64,000 bases of DNA from Anisus vortex (Eukaryota > Mollusca > Gastropoda > Planorbidae), in NCBI GenBank assembly GCA_949126835.1, contig OX421495.1:26395329-26459328 (forward strand). Direction: 5' to 3'. Position numbers and translations under genes: made by a program. The first letter of the stretch is position 1. Each line of letters starts with the position of its first letter. Below the pieces are notes generated by a model that was not told the origin of the DNA, ran no database searches, and saw nothing but the letters and a program-made list of their open reading frames with translations. Below, in pieces: positions 23,656 through 36,082 of the stretch.

Positions 23656-24234
23656 CAGGGTGGGCCAATAAAATGTTACCACTTTTTAATCATACACAAT
23701 TTTTTTAAACTCAAAGAGCGAATAACATAATGATAAGGTTTGGTTTGGGCCCAGAATCTTATATTCTGCCTATTAACATGTCCATTGATGTGGAATTGTG
23801 CTTCATCGCTGAAAAAAATCAGGTCCAACATTCAATGCGTTGACTGATGTTTCTACAAAAGATTAGTCTCTCTTCTCTATTGGCTGCTGTCTGAGCTTGC
23901 AAAATCTGAATTCTGTAGTGAAAAAGATATAGGTCTGTGTTCAGTATGCGTCCTACAATGGTCACACGTCCTGTTTCCCTAAACTTCTGCAGAAGACGTC
24001 TGATTTCTTCCAGGAAAGTCAATTGTGAATCGTCGCTGAGTGTGGGTTACCTATTTTAATTCCAAATATGCTTCCACGATCTTCACTCTCTCCTCCACAG
24101 CATATTGCTTTCGATCCATTGGGGGAGAATTTAGTGTTTCGTTGTTGAATATTCCTGAAAATGAAACAAAAATCTTTGTAATGTAGAAAATTGTAAGAAT
24201 ATAAAAAGTGGTAACATTTTATTGGCCCACCCTG
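23656..24234 (-). mobile_element. Tc1/mariner-like element with a collapsed transposase
   Basis: The ends cagggtgggccaataaaatg and its exact reverse complement give a terminal inverted repeat that is perfect for 33 bases. TA dinucleotides at 23654-23655 and 24235-24236 fit the TA target duplication of Tc1/mariner/IS630 transposons. At 579 bp it is too short for a full transposase (about 340 residues). Intact ends around a decayed gene suggest it persisted as a non-autonomous element. Confidence 0.88.
23745..24119 (-). pseudogene. Tc1/mariner-like transposase remnant
   Basis: Reading on the minus strand from ATG 24119, the N-terminal helix-turn-helix start MDRKQYAVEERVKIVEAYLE is visible and then stops. 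Broken frames retain IQILQAQTAANREERLIF and, near 23745-23810, FSDEAQFHINGHVNRQN. The latter matches the region of the second catalytic aspartate in this transposase family (DEA/HF motif). At least three stops or frame changes and large internal deletions are present, and the first and third catalytic residues are not recognisable. It is non-functional. Confidence 0.75.
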
Positions 24235-24654
24235 TACATAGGACATGAACTATCTGTACGAAATTTCCGCAATATTAAGTCTCATTACACCTCATTATCT
24301 CATTACATCTTATTATCTTTTTATATATCATATATTATTCCTCTCTAGTGCCACAATGTGACAACCTTCGATTTCTCGAGAGTTTTCTAGCAGTTGAAAC
24401 ATTACGTAATGCTCCACTTTTTTAGTGAAATTTTCAGACTAGCCTCAGGTGTTATTACAGGTACATCCCCACCAAATAACGAAACCAAAATTGTGGTAGT
24501 CATTTGTACTAAATTATTTTACTATATTTAACTTTTAGCTCAAGGATAGTTGGTGGATTTTTATTTCTATATGTTATTTTGTGTTAAATTGGAAGTGAGC
24601 TTTGGGAGGGGATGGGGGTAAGAAGAGAATAACACAGAAAGCAAACACAGCTTA
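24235..24654. other. Spacer, no gene seen
   Basis: AT-rich sequence with no supported feature. A GC-rich minisatellite begins at its right edge. Confidence 0.5.
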
Positions 24655-25008
24655 CGGCGGGCGCGGCCTGCGGCGGGCGCGGATTACAGCGGGCACAGCC
24701 TACGGCGGGCACGGATTACATCGGGCACAGCGTACGGCGGGCACGGATTACAGCGGGCACAGCTGTCGGCGGGCATGGATTACGGCGGGCACGGATTACA
24801 GCGGGCACAGCTGTCGGCGGGCATGGATTACGGCGGGCATGGATTACAGCGGGCACAGCTGTCGGCGGGCATGGATTACGGCAGGCACGGATTACAGCGA
24901 GCACAGCTGTCGGCGGGCATGGATTACGGCGGGCACGGATTACAGCGGGCACAGCTGTCGGCGGGCATGGATTACGGCGGGCACGGCTTACAGCGAGCAC
25001 AGCTTCAC
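24655..25008. repeat. GC-rich 16-bp repeat organised as a 48-bp higher-order unit
   Basis: The basic 16-mer is (c/t)ggattac(g/a)gcgggca. In the middle of the array three variants recur in fixed order, including cagctgtcggcgggca, making a 48-bp composite repeated about five times. Open frames on both strands (for example 24602-25012) are by-products, since 48 is a multiple of three. It is markedly more GC-rich than its AT-rich surroundings. Confidence 0.93.
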
Positions 25009-25651
25009 ATGACTCAACACCAAGGGCTATTACATATTTTCAAGATGTAAAAAAATTCTGTAGCTTGTATGTTATATACCTGGGCATACAATAACGCAAG
25101 TTCTTCTTGCGATATAACAATTTCAATAAGAGTCATTGACAGTCATTGTTTCATAATAACAAGTGTGGTATCGTGTGACCCCATTGAGTGCGATATCAAA
25201 TTATCAATGCCATTATCATCATGCACGTGATCTCCACAATAGACTCACTCGCTATCGTCTCGCTATTTCAATAAAATGTCTTAACAATAAATTCAGATTT
25301 CAAGAGTGTTACGCTTAGAATGTTCGATTTATAGATTGAGATGTTAGTCTGTGTGTCTCTGTGTGTGTGTGTTCGAGAGGACAGACACACAATTCATGAT
25401 ATTCCCCATCTATCTGTTGCCCCTCCCCTCCACCTTATTTCTTATCCTACCAGGTGATGACACTGGTAGCTATCAACTTTTTTATTTTATGGTTTGTCTG
25501 TTTGTTCAGGGGCCTGAACTGTCAAATAGAAATCCTACAAAATTAAATTTCTGGAGAAATCTGAAAATAAAAAAACAACTGTGTCCTCCCCATGGGATTA
25601 TTGGTGAACACAGAGTATCGTTGCTATAGAAACGCAAATAAATCTAGGTCA
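25009..25651. other. Spacer, no gene seen
   Basis: Unique-looking DNA with a short (TG)n tract near 25345-25375. No gene supported. Confidence 0.5.
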
Positions 25652-25916
25652 ACGTCATGAAGTTTCACTTTAGAATCTTTTGTCACGATCTGTTTTTTTT
25701 TAAGAATCTATTGTCATGAACGATCAGTTTAGAATCTATTGTCATGGCCTTTCACTTTAGAATCTATTGTCACGGACTTTCACTTTAGAATCTATTGGCA
25801 TGGATTTTAACTTTAGCATCTATTGTCATGAAGTTTCACTTTAGAATCTATTGTCATGAACTTTCACTTTAGAATCTATTGTCATGAAATATCACATTAG
25901 AATCTATTGTCATGAA
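25652..25916. repeat. Degenerate 28-bp minisatellite, about 9 copies
   Basis: The unit ctttcactttagaatctatt plus gtcatgaa repeats with substitutions and small indels (for example cacgatc, atggcc). Confidence 0.88.
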
Positions 25917-26234
25917 CCGAAGGCGTGGCGTGCAGTGTAACAGGGTACTGTTTCCGCATTCCATCTTATAAGTCAACTGCGATTCCCCTAGGATCACTAT
26001 CCTGGTGGCACGCCCGTAAACCTGCAATGTCACCCGGTGGCACAAATCATATACTATAGGTACAGGCATCCAGGCACGCGGTAGTTCATGAGACGGGGCC
26101 TCTCGGAAGTATAATGGGCCTAAAACCCGCAGCGTTTGCCCGCCGGTGTAATGTTAAGGTGATCGTATCGGCGGTTTACACACTTAGCCCGTCTGTGAGG
26201 CCCATGGTCTAACACACCCACTTGAAATCCCTAT
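25917..26234. other. GC-richer unclassified block
   Basis: Base composition rises compared with both sides and the sequence resembles decayed transposon coding DNA, but I find no diagnostic motif. It directly precedes a LINE C-terminal remnant and may be part of the same insertion. Confidence 0.35.
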
Positions 26235-26390
26235 CGTAGAACCTCCAAGGGAAGAGGAAAAGAGGCCGACCCTGTAACAGCTGGCGCCGAGAGAACAGGT
26301 CACAGGGTACAGTTGGAAAGACTCGCACAGGACCGGGATGGCTGGAGAATCCTTGTTGGCGACCTACGACGTGTGAAGTGTAACAGGCGT
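26235..26390 (+). pseudogene. Non-LTR retrotransposon C-terminal remnant
   Basis: In shifted frames the + strand reads GKRKRGRPCNSWRRE-like residues and then LERLAQDRDGWRILVGDLRR. The two blocks (KRGRPxxxWRR and AQDRxxWR) are a common C-terminal signature of RTE/jockey-like LINE reverse transcriptases. They lie in different frames, so at least one frameshift is present, and nothing of the catalytic domain is recognised. Confidence 0.6.
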
Positions 26391-27037
26391 AAGTTAGTAA
26401 GGAACAAGTCAAGACTCTTGACTCTCCTACAGGTTACAAACCCTAGCCTTTGCGGCGTACAGACGACCGCTCTTTCGGCTTGGCCACTCCACCTACCACA
26501 TCCATGTCAGTGCTGAGGTAGGTTTCACGACGAGTTTGTTTATGTTTCCATAGCAACAGTTAACATTCACCAATGAGAAGCTAACTACTTGTCCTTTATC
26601 TGAAAACTGTTTTTTTTTTCTTTCTGAAATCACAGCACAAGGATCTCTTTGTTGTGTCCCTCCATGCGTTAGTTTAATGTTCTAGGTTTGGTCTGGGATA
26701 TTTCGGTCTGTGTTTCTTGTTTGTTTGGCTTATGCCTAGTGATGAAAACTAGTGATGGCAGAGTAGGGCAGAGAGATCAACAAAGTCAAGATATGAACGA
26801 AGGATGGTAATGAAAATGTTGTATTTATTGTGTATGTATATTTATTTACTCTCGCTATATCAAGGGCGTTGGTCAACTTGTTGAGATTCACCGTCCGCTA
26901 GTTACGTTTTTTTTTTGGCACTGGAGTTAAAATGCGATGATTCTCAAACTGTACTCTGTCCATAGAGACAAAAGTGTGTAACACATTCTGTTAAACATAG
27001 GCCTATTCATTACATATTTGATATACTGATATATATA
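26391..27037. other. Spacer, no gene seen
   Basis: Unique-looking sequence leading into a CTAT tract. No supported gene. Confidence 0.5.
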
Positions 27038-27056
27038 TCTATCTAAATCTATCTAA

Positions 27057-27120
<64 letters not shown>

Positions 27121-27176
27121 GTCTCTCTATCTATCTATCTATCTATCTATCTAAATCTATCTATCTATCTATCTAA

Positions 27177-27218
<42 letters not shown>

Positions 27219-27228
27219 TTATCTATCT
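27038..27228. repeat. (CTAT)n microsatellite
   Basis: Long uninterrupted ctat runs separated by a few ctaaat and ctgtct interruptions. Confidence 0.96.
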
Positions 27229-27730
27229 ATATATAATGGAGCTAAACTTTAGCCGAGGAGAATATTTGCATGCCTTATGTTTGACGTCACTTCCTTTTCT
27301 CGAAAGTTAAAGACTTTTCGTATTTTGTGTGTGTTTGGGGGGATGGGGGGGGGGGGTGACACCACTCCCCGTTTCTTACATTTTCTAGATTTTAGGGGGG
27401 GGTGGGGGCGGAGTCAGCAGATTTTCTTAACGGGACAACACTTAATTTTTGAGAACCATCTTACGACAATAAATCTATTAAATAAAAACAGGGTAGATGA
27501 TGCATAGAGAGGACATTGGTATTGATATGGTTTGTGCAAATGTTTTAGAAACAGTTTCACTGACCGTAGACGTCCACTCCGTAATTAGTCACTAAGATCA
27601 CTCTCAAAGTGTACGAACTGCGTGTTTATTTTTTAATGTATTGGTTATTAAAAAATATTATATTTATATTGAATAAGGTTAGCAGATTATTGGAGTATAG
27701 ATGAGATACAAAATAAATAGTAAATTCATT
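27229..27730. other. Spacer with G-runs
   Basis: G homopolymers occur near 27345 and 27395. No gene is supported. Confidence 0.5.
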
Positions 27731-27998
27731 TATCTTATCTTATACATTACAGACGCTCCGTCTATAAAGAAGTTTTTTGCGTCCTGCGCTCATCGGTAGT
27801 CCGAGTCTAGTCTTTTATTTTTGTTTTAAATTATGTTAAGTTACTGGTTTTCCTGGTTTGTACAGGCAACCTATTCCATTTCCAAATGCCACTCGTGAAG
27901 AAAGAGTAGCCTACTTATATCATGTTATAGCCTATGCATTTGTTCTCGCATAAGGGATAGGAAAGTGTTTATGTCTTTATGTTTATCTGAACATTTTA
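27731..27998 (-). mobile_element. LINE 3' end, second copy of the 20399 family
   Basis: Begins tatcttatcttatacattacagacgctc on the + strand (only the first 20 bases diagnostic), the same 3' terminus as at 20399. It continues through tccgagtctagtctt and tctcgcataaggga. The minus-strand reading keeps SDKHKDINTFL, matching the first copy, but an insertion near 27905-27935 breaks the frame. Truncated after about 270 bp. Confidence 0.77.
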
Positions 27999-30752
27999 GT
28001 TGGGAGATTAGACACATAGATACTGAATCAATAGATAGTTCTAAGAGAAGTAAATTATCTTGAGAAACGTTGTTTTTTTTATTAACTGTAAGAGAGACAG
28101 ATACCTTTCTTTCTTTCTCTCTCGCCTTTTGCGTCTTTTTTATCTCAATAGTTCCTAAATCACTCATCTCTTTCTCTCACTATCTCTCACACTCACTCTC
28201 TCTTTCTCTCTCTCTCCCCATATTCCTTCGTTTTTAAAAATAAATTTCAATCATTTATCTCATTAGCCTTTCCAGTGTCACTATTTCTCTAGTTCTTTTA
28301 GAAACTCCTGTCGTTACGATATCTTCTCTCTGCTGATTCTCCTACATTTGCCAATCTTTATACTATATATGTATCAATTCACATATCATCATGTCCAGCT
28401 CCCTCCTTCATTTCTCGATTTCTTTCAAACTCTTTTGATTTCTTCGGACTCTCTCTATTAATTCTTGGACACAGCGCCACTTAATCACCACCCCATCCCG
28501 TCCAGTTTTAAATATCCTTACAAATGTATTGTCCCTTGAACAATAACAACAACAACAACAACAAGCTGACATATTTAAAAACAAACAAACATCTATCAGC
28601 GTCTTTTATGAAGACATCCATTAATTTATTAGCGATATTGTTTGATGGCAGAAATGGAGGCTGTAACCATGGCAACCAGCCAACCGTAATCACTTATTCA
28701 TGTATTAAGGAATGTACACAATGGAATGAAGAGTTACACTGGCGGATGATAGGGGGGAGGTGCGGGGTTAGGCAAGACCATGGTAAGTACTTACGGTGGT
28801 CTAGGGTTAGGGGGGGCGTTATATATTCATTACTCATGTATTTCTTGGCTATATTTGTACATCGTATACACTATCAGAATTCAGTGAAATGATTTGTTGT
28901 AGTTGAGAGTAATGCATCTTTCAATAACCATATACATTTATTTGTTTAATAGACAGCCATGTTCTATATTCTAGATCTTTGTTTAATTTTTTATCAGAAT
29001 AAAACATCTGAGCTACTAAATTATATGCAAATACAACGGACACGAAATTTTGTCCAGTTAAAAGCTACCAGCTACCAAAATGTTGGGTTTGTAAATTGTT
29101 GGTTTTTGTTAACTGTTGGGTTTGTTATGTGTTGGGATTGTTAACTATAACAGTTATATGTTTAAGTCTCCAGCATTTCGTGTTAAAATGTGATATTTTT
29201 CTCTTGTTTGATTAGTGGTTATTTCTAATTGAAAATAAAACTGCAACAAATATTTTTTAATCCAAAAGTCAAACCAAGAAAGTTAATGTAAAACATATAA
29301 TAAAGTTATAATACATACATGTATTTTAGTTATAATACATACATGTATTTTTGTTATTATGTCTCCCTTCCCTCCTCTCTCTCTCTTTATTTCTCTCTCT
29401 AGTTTTCTTTTTTTCTTCATACATTATCTTATACCTGTATTATAATCGGGACTACAAAGAATATTTTTACGTCCTACTCATTATAACTTATACCCATGCG
29501 TTAGGTCCATTCACAGTTCTAAATGATATCAAACTTCAGTGAATGAACAGAACTGAACAACTGCTATTAATGATCCCTCAAAATTGGCTTTTCCCCGTAT
29601 TCTGGATAGCAAGACATGCTTGTTAGATTTCCATTTCCTGTCGCCATCATCCCCACTAGACTATATAGATTTATACAACAGCAATTATTTATTTGCAAGA
29701 CATTAAATAAAAAAATCAACATCATCACGAACATTAAAAAAAAAAAACTGTTCACATTTCCGGTCCGTTTTTTTTTTTAGAAATCAAACCTAGAAAATAT
29801 ATTTCAAGAAAAAAAAATTAAGCCAAATTACAGAATCATGAAGAATGCAAGAAATATATATAAGTCTATTGGAAGTATATAATAGATAATTAAAACTTGT
29901 CAGTAAAAGACGATCCACTACGCCCCCCACCCAATCCCGAGCAATAAATAAACAAAGTAAACAAAACGACTAAACACAAAGAACGAGGATGTATATTTTG
30001 TTCGCGTGTCATGTCAAATTAAAAAAAGTATTTTCTTTTTCACATACACTTTTTCTCTGTAACTGCAAATAGAATTTTTCGTATCCATTTTAATTTTACT
30101 TGAAATTAAAAAAAAAATTTCGCTTTCTCTTCTGACCAGATTTATTAGAATAGATTCATGTTTATCACGCTAACTTGTAACACCGTGACCTTCTATCCCC
30201 GAAAATATAAAAACATGAACTTTAGCGAAGAAAAGTTCAAGGTCACTTCCAAAAAATAATATAAAATTATAAAAAAAAAAAATTGCTCCGAACTATTTGT
30301 TCCTACTATCAGTCCAGGAACTCTCGAGTGTGACCTCGGACTAAGCTAACACCCCTTACTACTAATATCAACCAATACCAGTGTATCTCACTATTTATCA
30401 GGGAATTTTTTTCTTTCTATCTTTCTCTCGCTTTTTTTCCCCCGCTGCGGTCTTTGTTTATCTGTGGTTCTTCCGCAGAGTCTATTTGCACAGCTAAAGC
30501 CTTGAAGATAAGAAAATCTGAAATTATACTGTCTTTCAGACACAGCGCTATTTTTGTCTTGGTCCTGCAAATGTGGAGGGAATATAGATCCTGTCGAAAT
30601 ATGGCTTCCATACATACAATCTGTATATCAATTTAATATGAAAATATGTATATGTTATTCATTAATCTGATATATTATAATATTAATACTAGGTTTAAGT
30701 TACGACTGACACTAAATTTTAAATTTAAAAAAAAAAAGTGTTATCAAATGTT
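27999..30752. other. Long spacer, no gene seen
   Basis: Contains a TC-rich stretch (28100-28220), a short (AAC)n tract at 28540-28562, an agttataatacatacatgta duplication at 29305-29352 and many A/T homopolymers. A 60-odd-codon minus frame near 30417-30611 has no recognised domain. Nothing else is supported. Confidence 0.45.
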
Positions 30753-30998
30753 ATATGGGAGAATATCCAGGCACGGCTGCCAAGCGTTCGGTGAAGGATA
30801 GGATTTGTTCCCAGGTCTGGAAGGTGTCCGTTAGTCTACCCAGCTCGGATTGATACCTGTCATTAGTAAGGGTAATGTTAGTGCGGTTGGGCATTGTGCT
30901 GGGCACACGATCTCCTAGTATGCCGTGGCCACAGAAACGCTGCTTCACCGGCCCTATGGATCAATTTGGTCCGACGGGATACTTTACTTTACGTAGGC
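30753..30998 (+). repeat. SINE copy
   Basis: Shows the family blocks tctacccagctcggattgat, then gttgggcattgtgctgg, cctagtatgccgtggccaca, and ctgcttcaccggccctatgg with a final gggatactttactttacg. The upstream part is a diverged head without a clear B box. Confidence 0.75.
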
Positions 30999-33539
30999 GA
31001 ATATTTATAAAGATAAATGTTACAGAATTATACTTTATAGTAATATAAATATTTATGTTTAACCAAAATAAGGTTTAATAATAAATATTCGTTTGAAGGC
31101 CATTTCGGCCATAAAAGCTTCGTTTACAGGTTGTCATGGCTACTGCACACACAACTTTGGTCAGCCTCATTTGCTTGCCCTATCTCACTTCAGGGCCCTA
31201 AATATCAAGGTTTGATTCTTATAACCTGGATTTCAACCCTAAACCTTCGAAAAGTCAATGCACGGCACTGCCGCTGAATAAATAGAACGTGTCACAAATA
31301 GATATATAAATAGATAGAACGATAGATAAACAAGTACAAAAATTAGAGGAATGGTAGATAAATAGAGACACAATTAAATAGACAGATAAATAAATAGATA
31401 GACAAAATAAGTTATGTTTAGATAAATTAATATGTCAAGCTATTCAAGAAGAACAAAAAGAGAAGAGTTGGAAAAAGAAAGGATACAGCAATACAGAAAA
31501 TACAGATGCACTCAATCACTCATAATGGATAGCCAGAAAGAACGAGTGGAAACGGTTTATTTATAAAAGAAGAAGAATGCATCCATACTCCATACCTAAA
31601 TCATAGCTTGTAATCATAGACCCTTTGAGACAAAAAATATTTTCTTGCTCCATCATTTAATTCTCTCCCCTTGGTAGCAATGCGCAGATAAAAGGCGCAA
31701 CAAAAGACAAATGTCTGGATTTTGAATTCCGACCAAGGGTGGGCAAACTGTAGCTCGTGGGTCAATTGTGGCTTGTGTTCAGTCTTAGAGAAAAAACAAA
31801 GCTAAACTTTTTATCGATTATCTGTTGCCATTTTTTGTGATGATTGATAAATTGAATGAATGGTTTAAATAATTATGTGCCACTTAATGTTTGATATTAA
31901 TATAAATATTATAAAATACACTCCCTATGATTTGGTTGAATCGTGTCCCCTCTACCTCCCACAATTACACTATTTATCACCCCGCCCCAACCCCCCCTCC
32001 CAAGCTTCTGTAGCCTAATGACTTGCAAAACGTTTTCCCCTCCCACCTCCTGATTTCGATGGTAGGCCTACAAGTGGAACTCTTAATGAATTCAATACAA
32101 GCATTTAAAAAAACAACATAGGCACACTATTAAAAACCCATATTAAAAACCAAAGTTTACTCTTAGTTCGCGCGAAGACTTTTAAAAAACCCGCGCACAC
32201 CCCGGTAAGGGAGGCAACCCTTTTAAAATGATATCTTTTGGTGGTCGCCCTTGATTTTACTTTAATTATATTTTGTTCTCCGCGGCTCTGTTGCTTGAGG
32301 CTCAACAAGGAAGTCATGTTTTATTTATGCAGGCCAGTGTGTGAGACGACCCGGATGTTGTCCCCTTCATTATCTATGTATATTTCATTGGCTTGCATTA
32401 AATATGTGCATTTCTATCAGGCGATTCACTCAAACCAACAGACAAGTGTGCCTTGTTATTTTCCTAATCATCATAACAGTATTAAAACATTCGTCTGATA
32501 TCTTTTGTCAATTTTGTCTTAAGTATATATAGGATTCTTAAATAGTTTTCATGTTTTCGATAATTCATTGACATTGTTAAATATGGTTTTGAGCTTATTT
32601 GTATTCTATTAGTCTCACTCTACACATTTTAGTACGTACTTTCCTTGGCTTCTTCTTCTAGAAAATCCGTTCTAGATTCTAGCGCTTTCTGCACCATAAC
32701 CTATATAAAACACACAGAGGTGCAGTTGTTATTGTTTTTGCAGAATGTTATAGTAGCAACGTAGCAACTATTATCTACCAGTGCACTTTAATGTAATTAT
32801 TGTACATTAAGTTCAAACATTACATTCTACTTTAAACATTCATCGACTGGCTTGAGTGTATTATTTCATAGTGAACCAGACTCTAGACAGACGACAGACG
32901 AAAGAAGACTCGGGCTATAACATTTGATAAATTCACAATTACAATAACACAAACAAATGTTATCATTATTACATTTAAAAAATCAACTTTCAAAAAAAAA
33001 TTTTTTTCTAACATTTCAATTGGATGCATTTTTTTGGGTTTAAATTTGGTGAACCCAATCCAGACGTTGTTTTAGTTGTTGAAATCTTTTAAAATTCCAG
33101 GGAGACAAATCATTTCGTGGCATATCAGGCTTTAACGCCTTTGTAAACAATATTGAGCTCTCATGCGTAAATGAAATTGTGTTACTTTCAGGGTTAAAGT
33201 GAAATGGAAGTCAATTTTTTCTAACACCTCTCGACAAATCCGTTTACTTTAGTTACCTATTCATGCATGAACTACACATGTTATTGTCCTGTACATTCCT
33301 GTCCAGTTGTTACATCAATAATAATGTTCTACAACCAGGGGAGAAGCTGAAAACTACAACAACAATAATAACAATAACAACAAAACATAAACAAACAAAA
33401 CGATTCAAAGTAATGATGTAGCCTGGTCAATACCAAGCCAGTGTTTCACTGAATGTTTGTAGGCAACAAACATAATCAGATAGAGAGAAAAAGAGAGGGA
33501 GAAATAATAAATAGCGAGATACATAGAAGAAATACAAAC
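30999..33539. other. Long spacer, no gene seen
   Basis: An aatagata-type tract lies at 31280-31420. Around 31735-31775, caagggtgggcaaactgtag resembles the end of a hAT-type repeat but no partner end was found. The rest is unique-looking. Confidence 0.45.
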
Positions 33540-33738
33540 ATGTAAAGAGAAACACTGATAGAGAGAAAGAAAACTTGAGATATAAAGAGAGATAGAGAGA
33601 AAGAAAACTTGAGACATAAAGAGAGATAGAGAGAAAGAAAATTGAGATATAAAGAGAGATAGAGAGAAAGAAAACTTGAGATATAAAGAGAGATAGAGAG
33701 AAAAAAAACTTGAGATATAAAGAGAGATAGAGAGAAGG
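33540..33738. repeat. 34-bp purine-rich minisatellite, about 6 copies
   Basis: The unit agagagatagagagaaagaa plus aacttgagatataa repeats with small changes. Open frames on the minus strand across it are repeat-driven. Confidence 0.9.
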
Positions 33739-34312
33739 AGACAAACAAACAAACAACACAGCGAGAAAATTTGGACCGTTTATGAAAAAAGATAGACAGA
33801 AAAACTAAAGGAAAACGTGTGCACTGTTTACGTTATATCATAGATATCTATGGTTATATGACAACAAAAGTCCAGGACACACCCAGGACACACCCATCTG
33901 AAACGAGGCTTTACGCTTCACTGATTTCTTTAAGGCTGACTGACTTTGTGAGCTGTGAATTAATGGGCAGTTGGGAAATAAAAAAAGTAAATTACATTTC
34001 TCTTTTTCATAAGACTCGGCTAGATGTGGCTAGATGTGGCTAGATGTGGCTAAATGTGGCTTAAATAATTGATTTCCCATTGTGTGCAACACGCGAAACA
34101 TAATAAATATGTGTGGTATAATTTCTAAAAGAAAGTAACTTAACACCAGCAGCTAGTTGTGCATAATATCAAAAAATAGATCACTCCGGGACCACTCCGG
34201 GACAAGAACAGCAGCATCGAGGAGATAGAACAGATAAATGTTCGACTCATAAACAATGATTACAAAATAACTGACGCCGAAATTTTCGCTCAGGGTCAAA
34301 CAGTGCTAGATG
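33739..34312. other. Spacer with a 10-bp gctagatgtg repeat
   Basis: Five tandem ggctagatgt-like decamers occur at 34015-34063. Otherwise no feature is supported. Confidence 0.5.
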
Positions 34313-34547
34313 CGATCTAATCTTATCTTATGCATTACAGAGGCTCCTTCTATAAAGAAGACTACTGCGTCCTACGCTCATCCGTGGTCCGAGTCTAGTC
34401 TTGCATCTTTATTAATGTTTTAAATGATGTTAAGTTAAGGGTTTTTCTGTTTTTTTTTCAGGCAACCCATTTTATGACCGAATGCCACTCGGGAAGACAG
34501 AGTACTTGTATGCATTTGTTCTCGCATGAGGGACAAGGATCTGTGTA
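34313..34547 (-). mobile_element. LINE 3' end, third copy of the 20399 family
   Basis: Starts with the same tcttatcttatgcattacag 3' terminus and runs through ctcatccgtggtccgagtct, then gccactcgggaagacagagt and tgttctcgcatgaggg. It is highly similar to the 20399 copy and also antisense, but ends after about 235 bp. Confidence 0.8.
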
Positions 34548-35639
34548 ATAAAGAAAAAAAAAAAGCTAACTATGTCAATAACACAAAGGTTAAAGGTAAA
34601 GTGGAGATTTTATTTGAACTATCAACTGTTATTTATTAATATCAGAAGTTTGTGTTTATATTACTATCTGTTTTAACGTCAGCAACATAGGTGTATGTAT
34701 TTGGAAATCTTTCAAATTAATTCCATCCGTTTTGTCTTTTAATTTTTTTTTCTGTTTCCTAAAAGGACCAAACATTTTGTCTGATGTCTTATTTATCTTT
34801 GCAACAATTTTTGGTAATAGACATACACACACATAGACAAAAACACACACACAAACGCACACGAACACACAAACACACAAAAACACACACACAAACACAC
34901 ATACATGTTTTTAAATTATCGTAAATAAATATAACTCGAAAAGTAAAACAAAAGCCCATTAATTCTAGAAACAATAAACATTCTAATCGCTTTATTATGG
35001 TCAACATCTTAAAACCATTCTAATAGAAAAATTTCCGTCTGAAGTGGCTGATTATTTTGAACTTTACAGTTACGCTTCTATGAAATGTTTAGAATTGATT
35101 GTCTTATACGAATGTTTTACATTTAAAAAGAACAACAACAATAACTTTTGGTATTTTTCAATAGTGTTATAACAAATAGCCTACTCCTTTGAAGTTTAAG
35201 ACAATATAAAAAAAAGTAATTCGGTGAGGAGTATCCAGTTTTAGAATACAGTACTTTGTTCTATTTTTAGAATAAGGATGAACAATATAAACGTTTAATT
35301 AACTTAAGCCTTTACGACAGACTACACGGTCGAACGAGTTCATTTATAGGATGAATTGTACAATAAAGATAAGCCTAATGTTTATAGAGAAAAAGAGTAT
35401 TTCTGTACATAGACAAAGTTAAGCTTGGTTTAATACTTTATACAATAATTTCTTATCTAGTGATTTACCAACATAAGCCCTAGTATAAAACCATTTAAGT
35501 ACTTTTCTATTTGTTTACCTACCTACATACCTGCATATATACCCATCCACATATTCACCTACCTATCAACCCATATACCAAACTATATATTTACCTACTT
35601 ACCTAGTAACATATCTAGCAACTGCTAAACTACCAACCT
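34548..35639. other. AT-rich spacer
   Basis: A (CA)-rich tract occurs at 34822-34905. No gene or transposon end is supported. Confidence 0.5.
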
Positions 35640-35687
35640 ACCTGCCTATTTACCCAAATAGCAATCTATCTATCACTATATCTATCT

Positions 35688-35719
<32 letters not shown>

Positions 35720-36082
35720 TTATCTGCTTGTCTGACGACCTATCTGCTTGTCAGATGATCTATCTGCTTGCCTGACGATCTATGTGCTTGTCTGAAGATC
35801 TATCTGCTTGTCAGATGATCTATCTGCTTGTCTGACAATCTATCTGCTTGTCTGACGATCTATCTGCTTGCCTGACGATCTATGTGCTTGTCTGAAGATC
35901 TATCTGCTTGTCAGATGATCTATCTGCTTGTCTGACAATCTATCTGCTTGTCTGACGATCTATCTGCTTGTCTGACGATCTATCTGCTTGTCTGACGATC
36001 TATCTGCTTGTCTGACGATCTATCTGCTTGTCTGATGATCTATCTGCTTGCCTGACGATCTATCTGCTTGTCTGACGATCAT
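35640..36082. repeat. (CTAT)n leading into a 20-bp minisatellite, about 18 copies
   Basis: After a ctat tract ending about 35720, the unit tctgacgatctatctgcttg repeats to 36080. Variants (tcagatgatc, cctgacgatc, tctgaagatc) recur as a block of about 120 bp that appears twice, indicating a segmental duplication within the array. Confidence 0.93.

Noticed and set aside
24602..25012. 136-codon frame with DYGGHGLQRAQL-like repeats
   Set aside because: By-product of the 48-bp GC-rich array; also open on the other strand.
30417..30611. Minus-strand frame of about 65 codons with protein-like composition
   Set aside because: No domain, weak context, and Lys/Arg-rich end derived from a pyrimidine-rich stretch; cannot be separated from chance.
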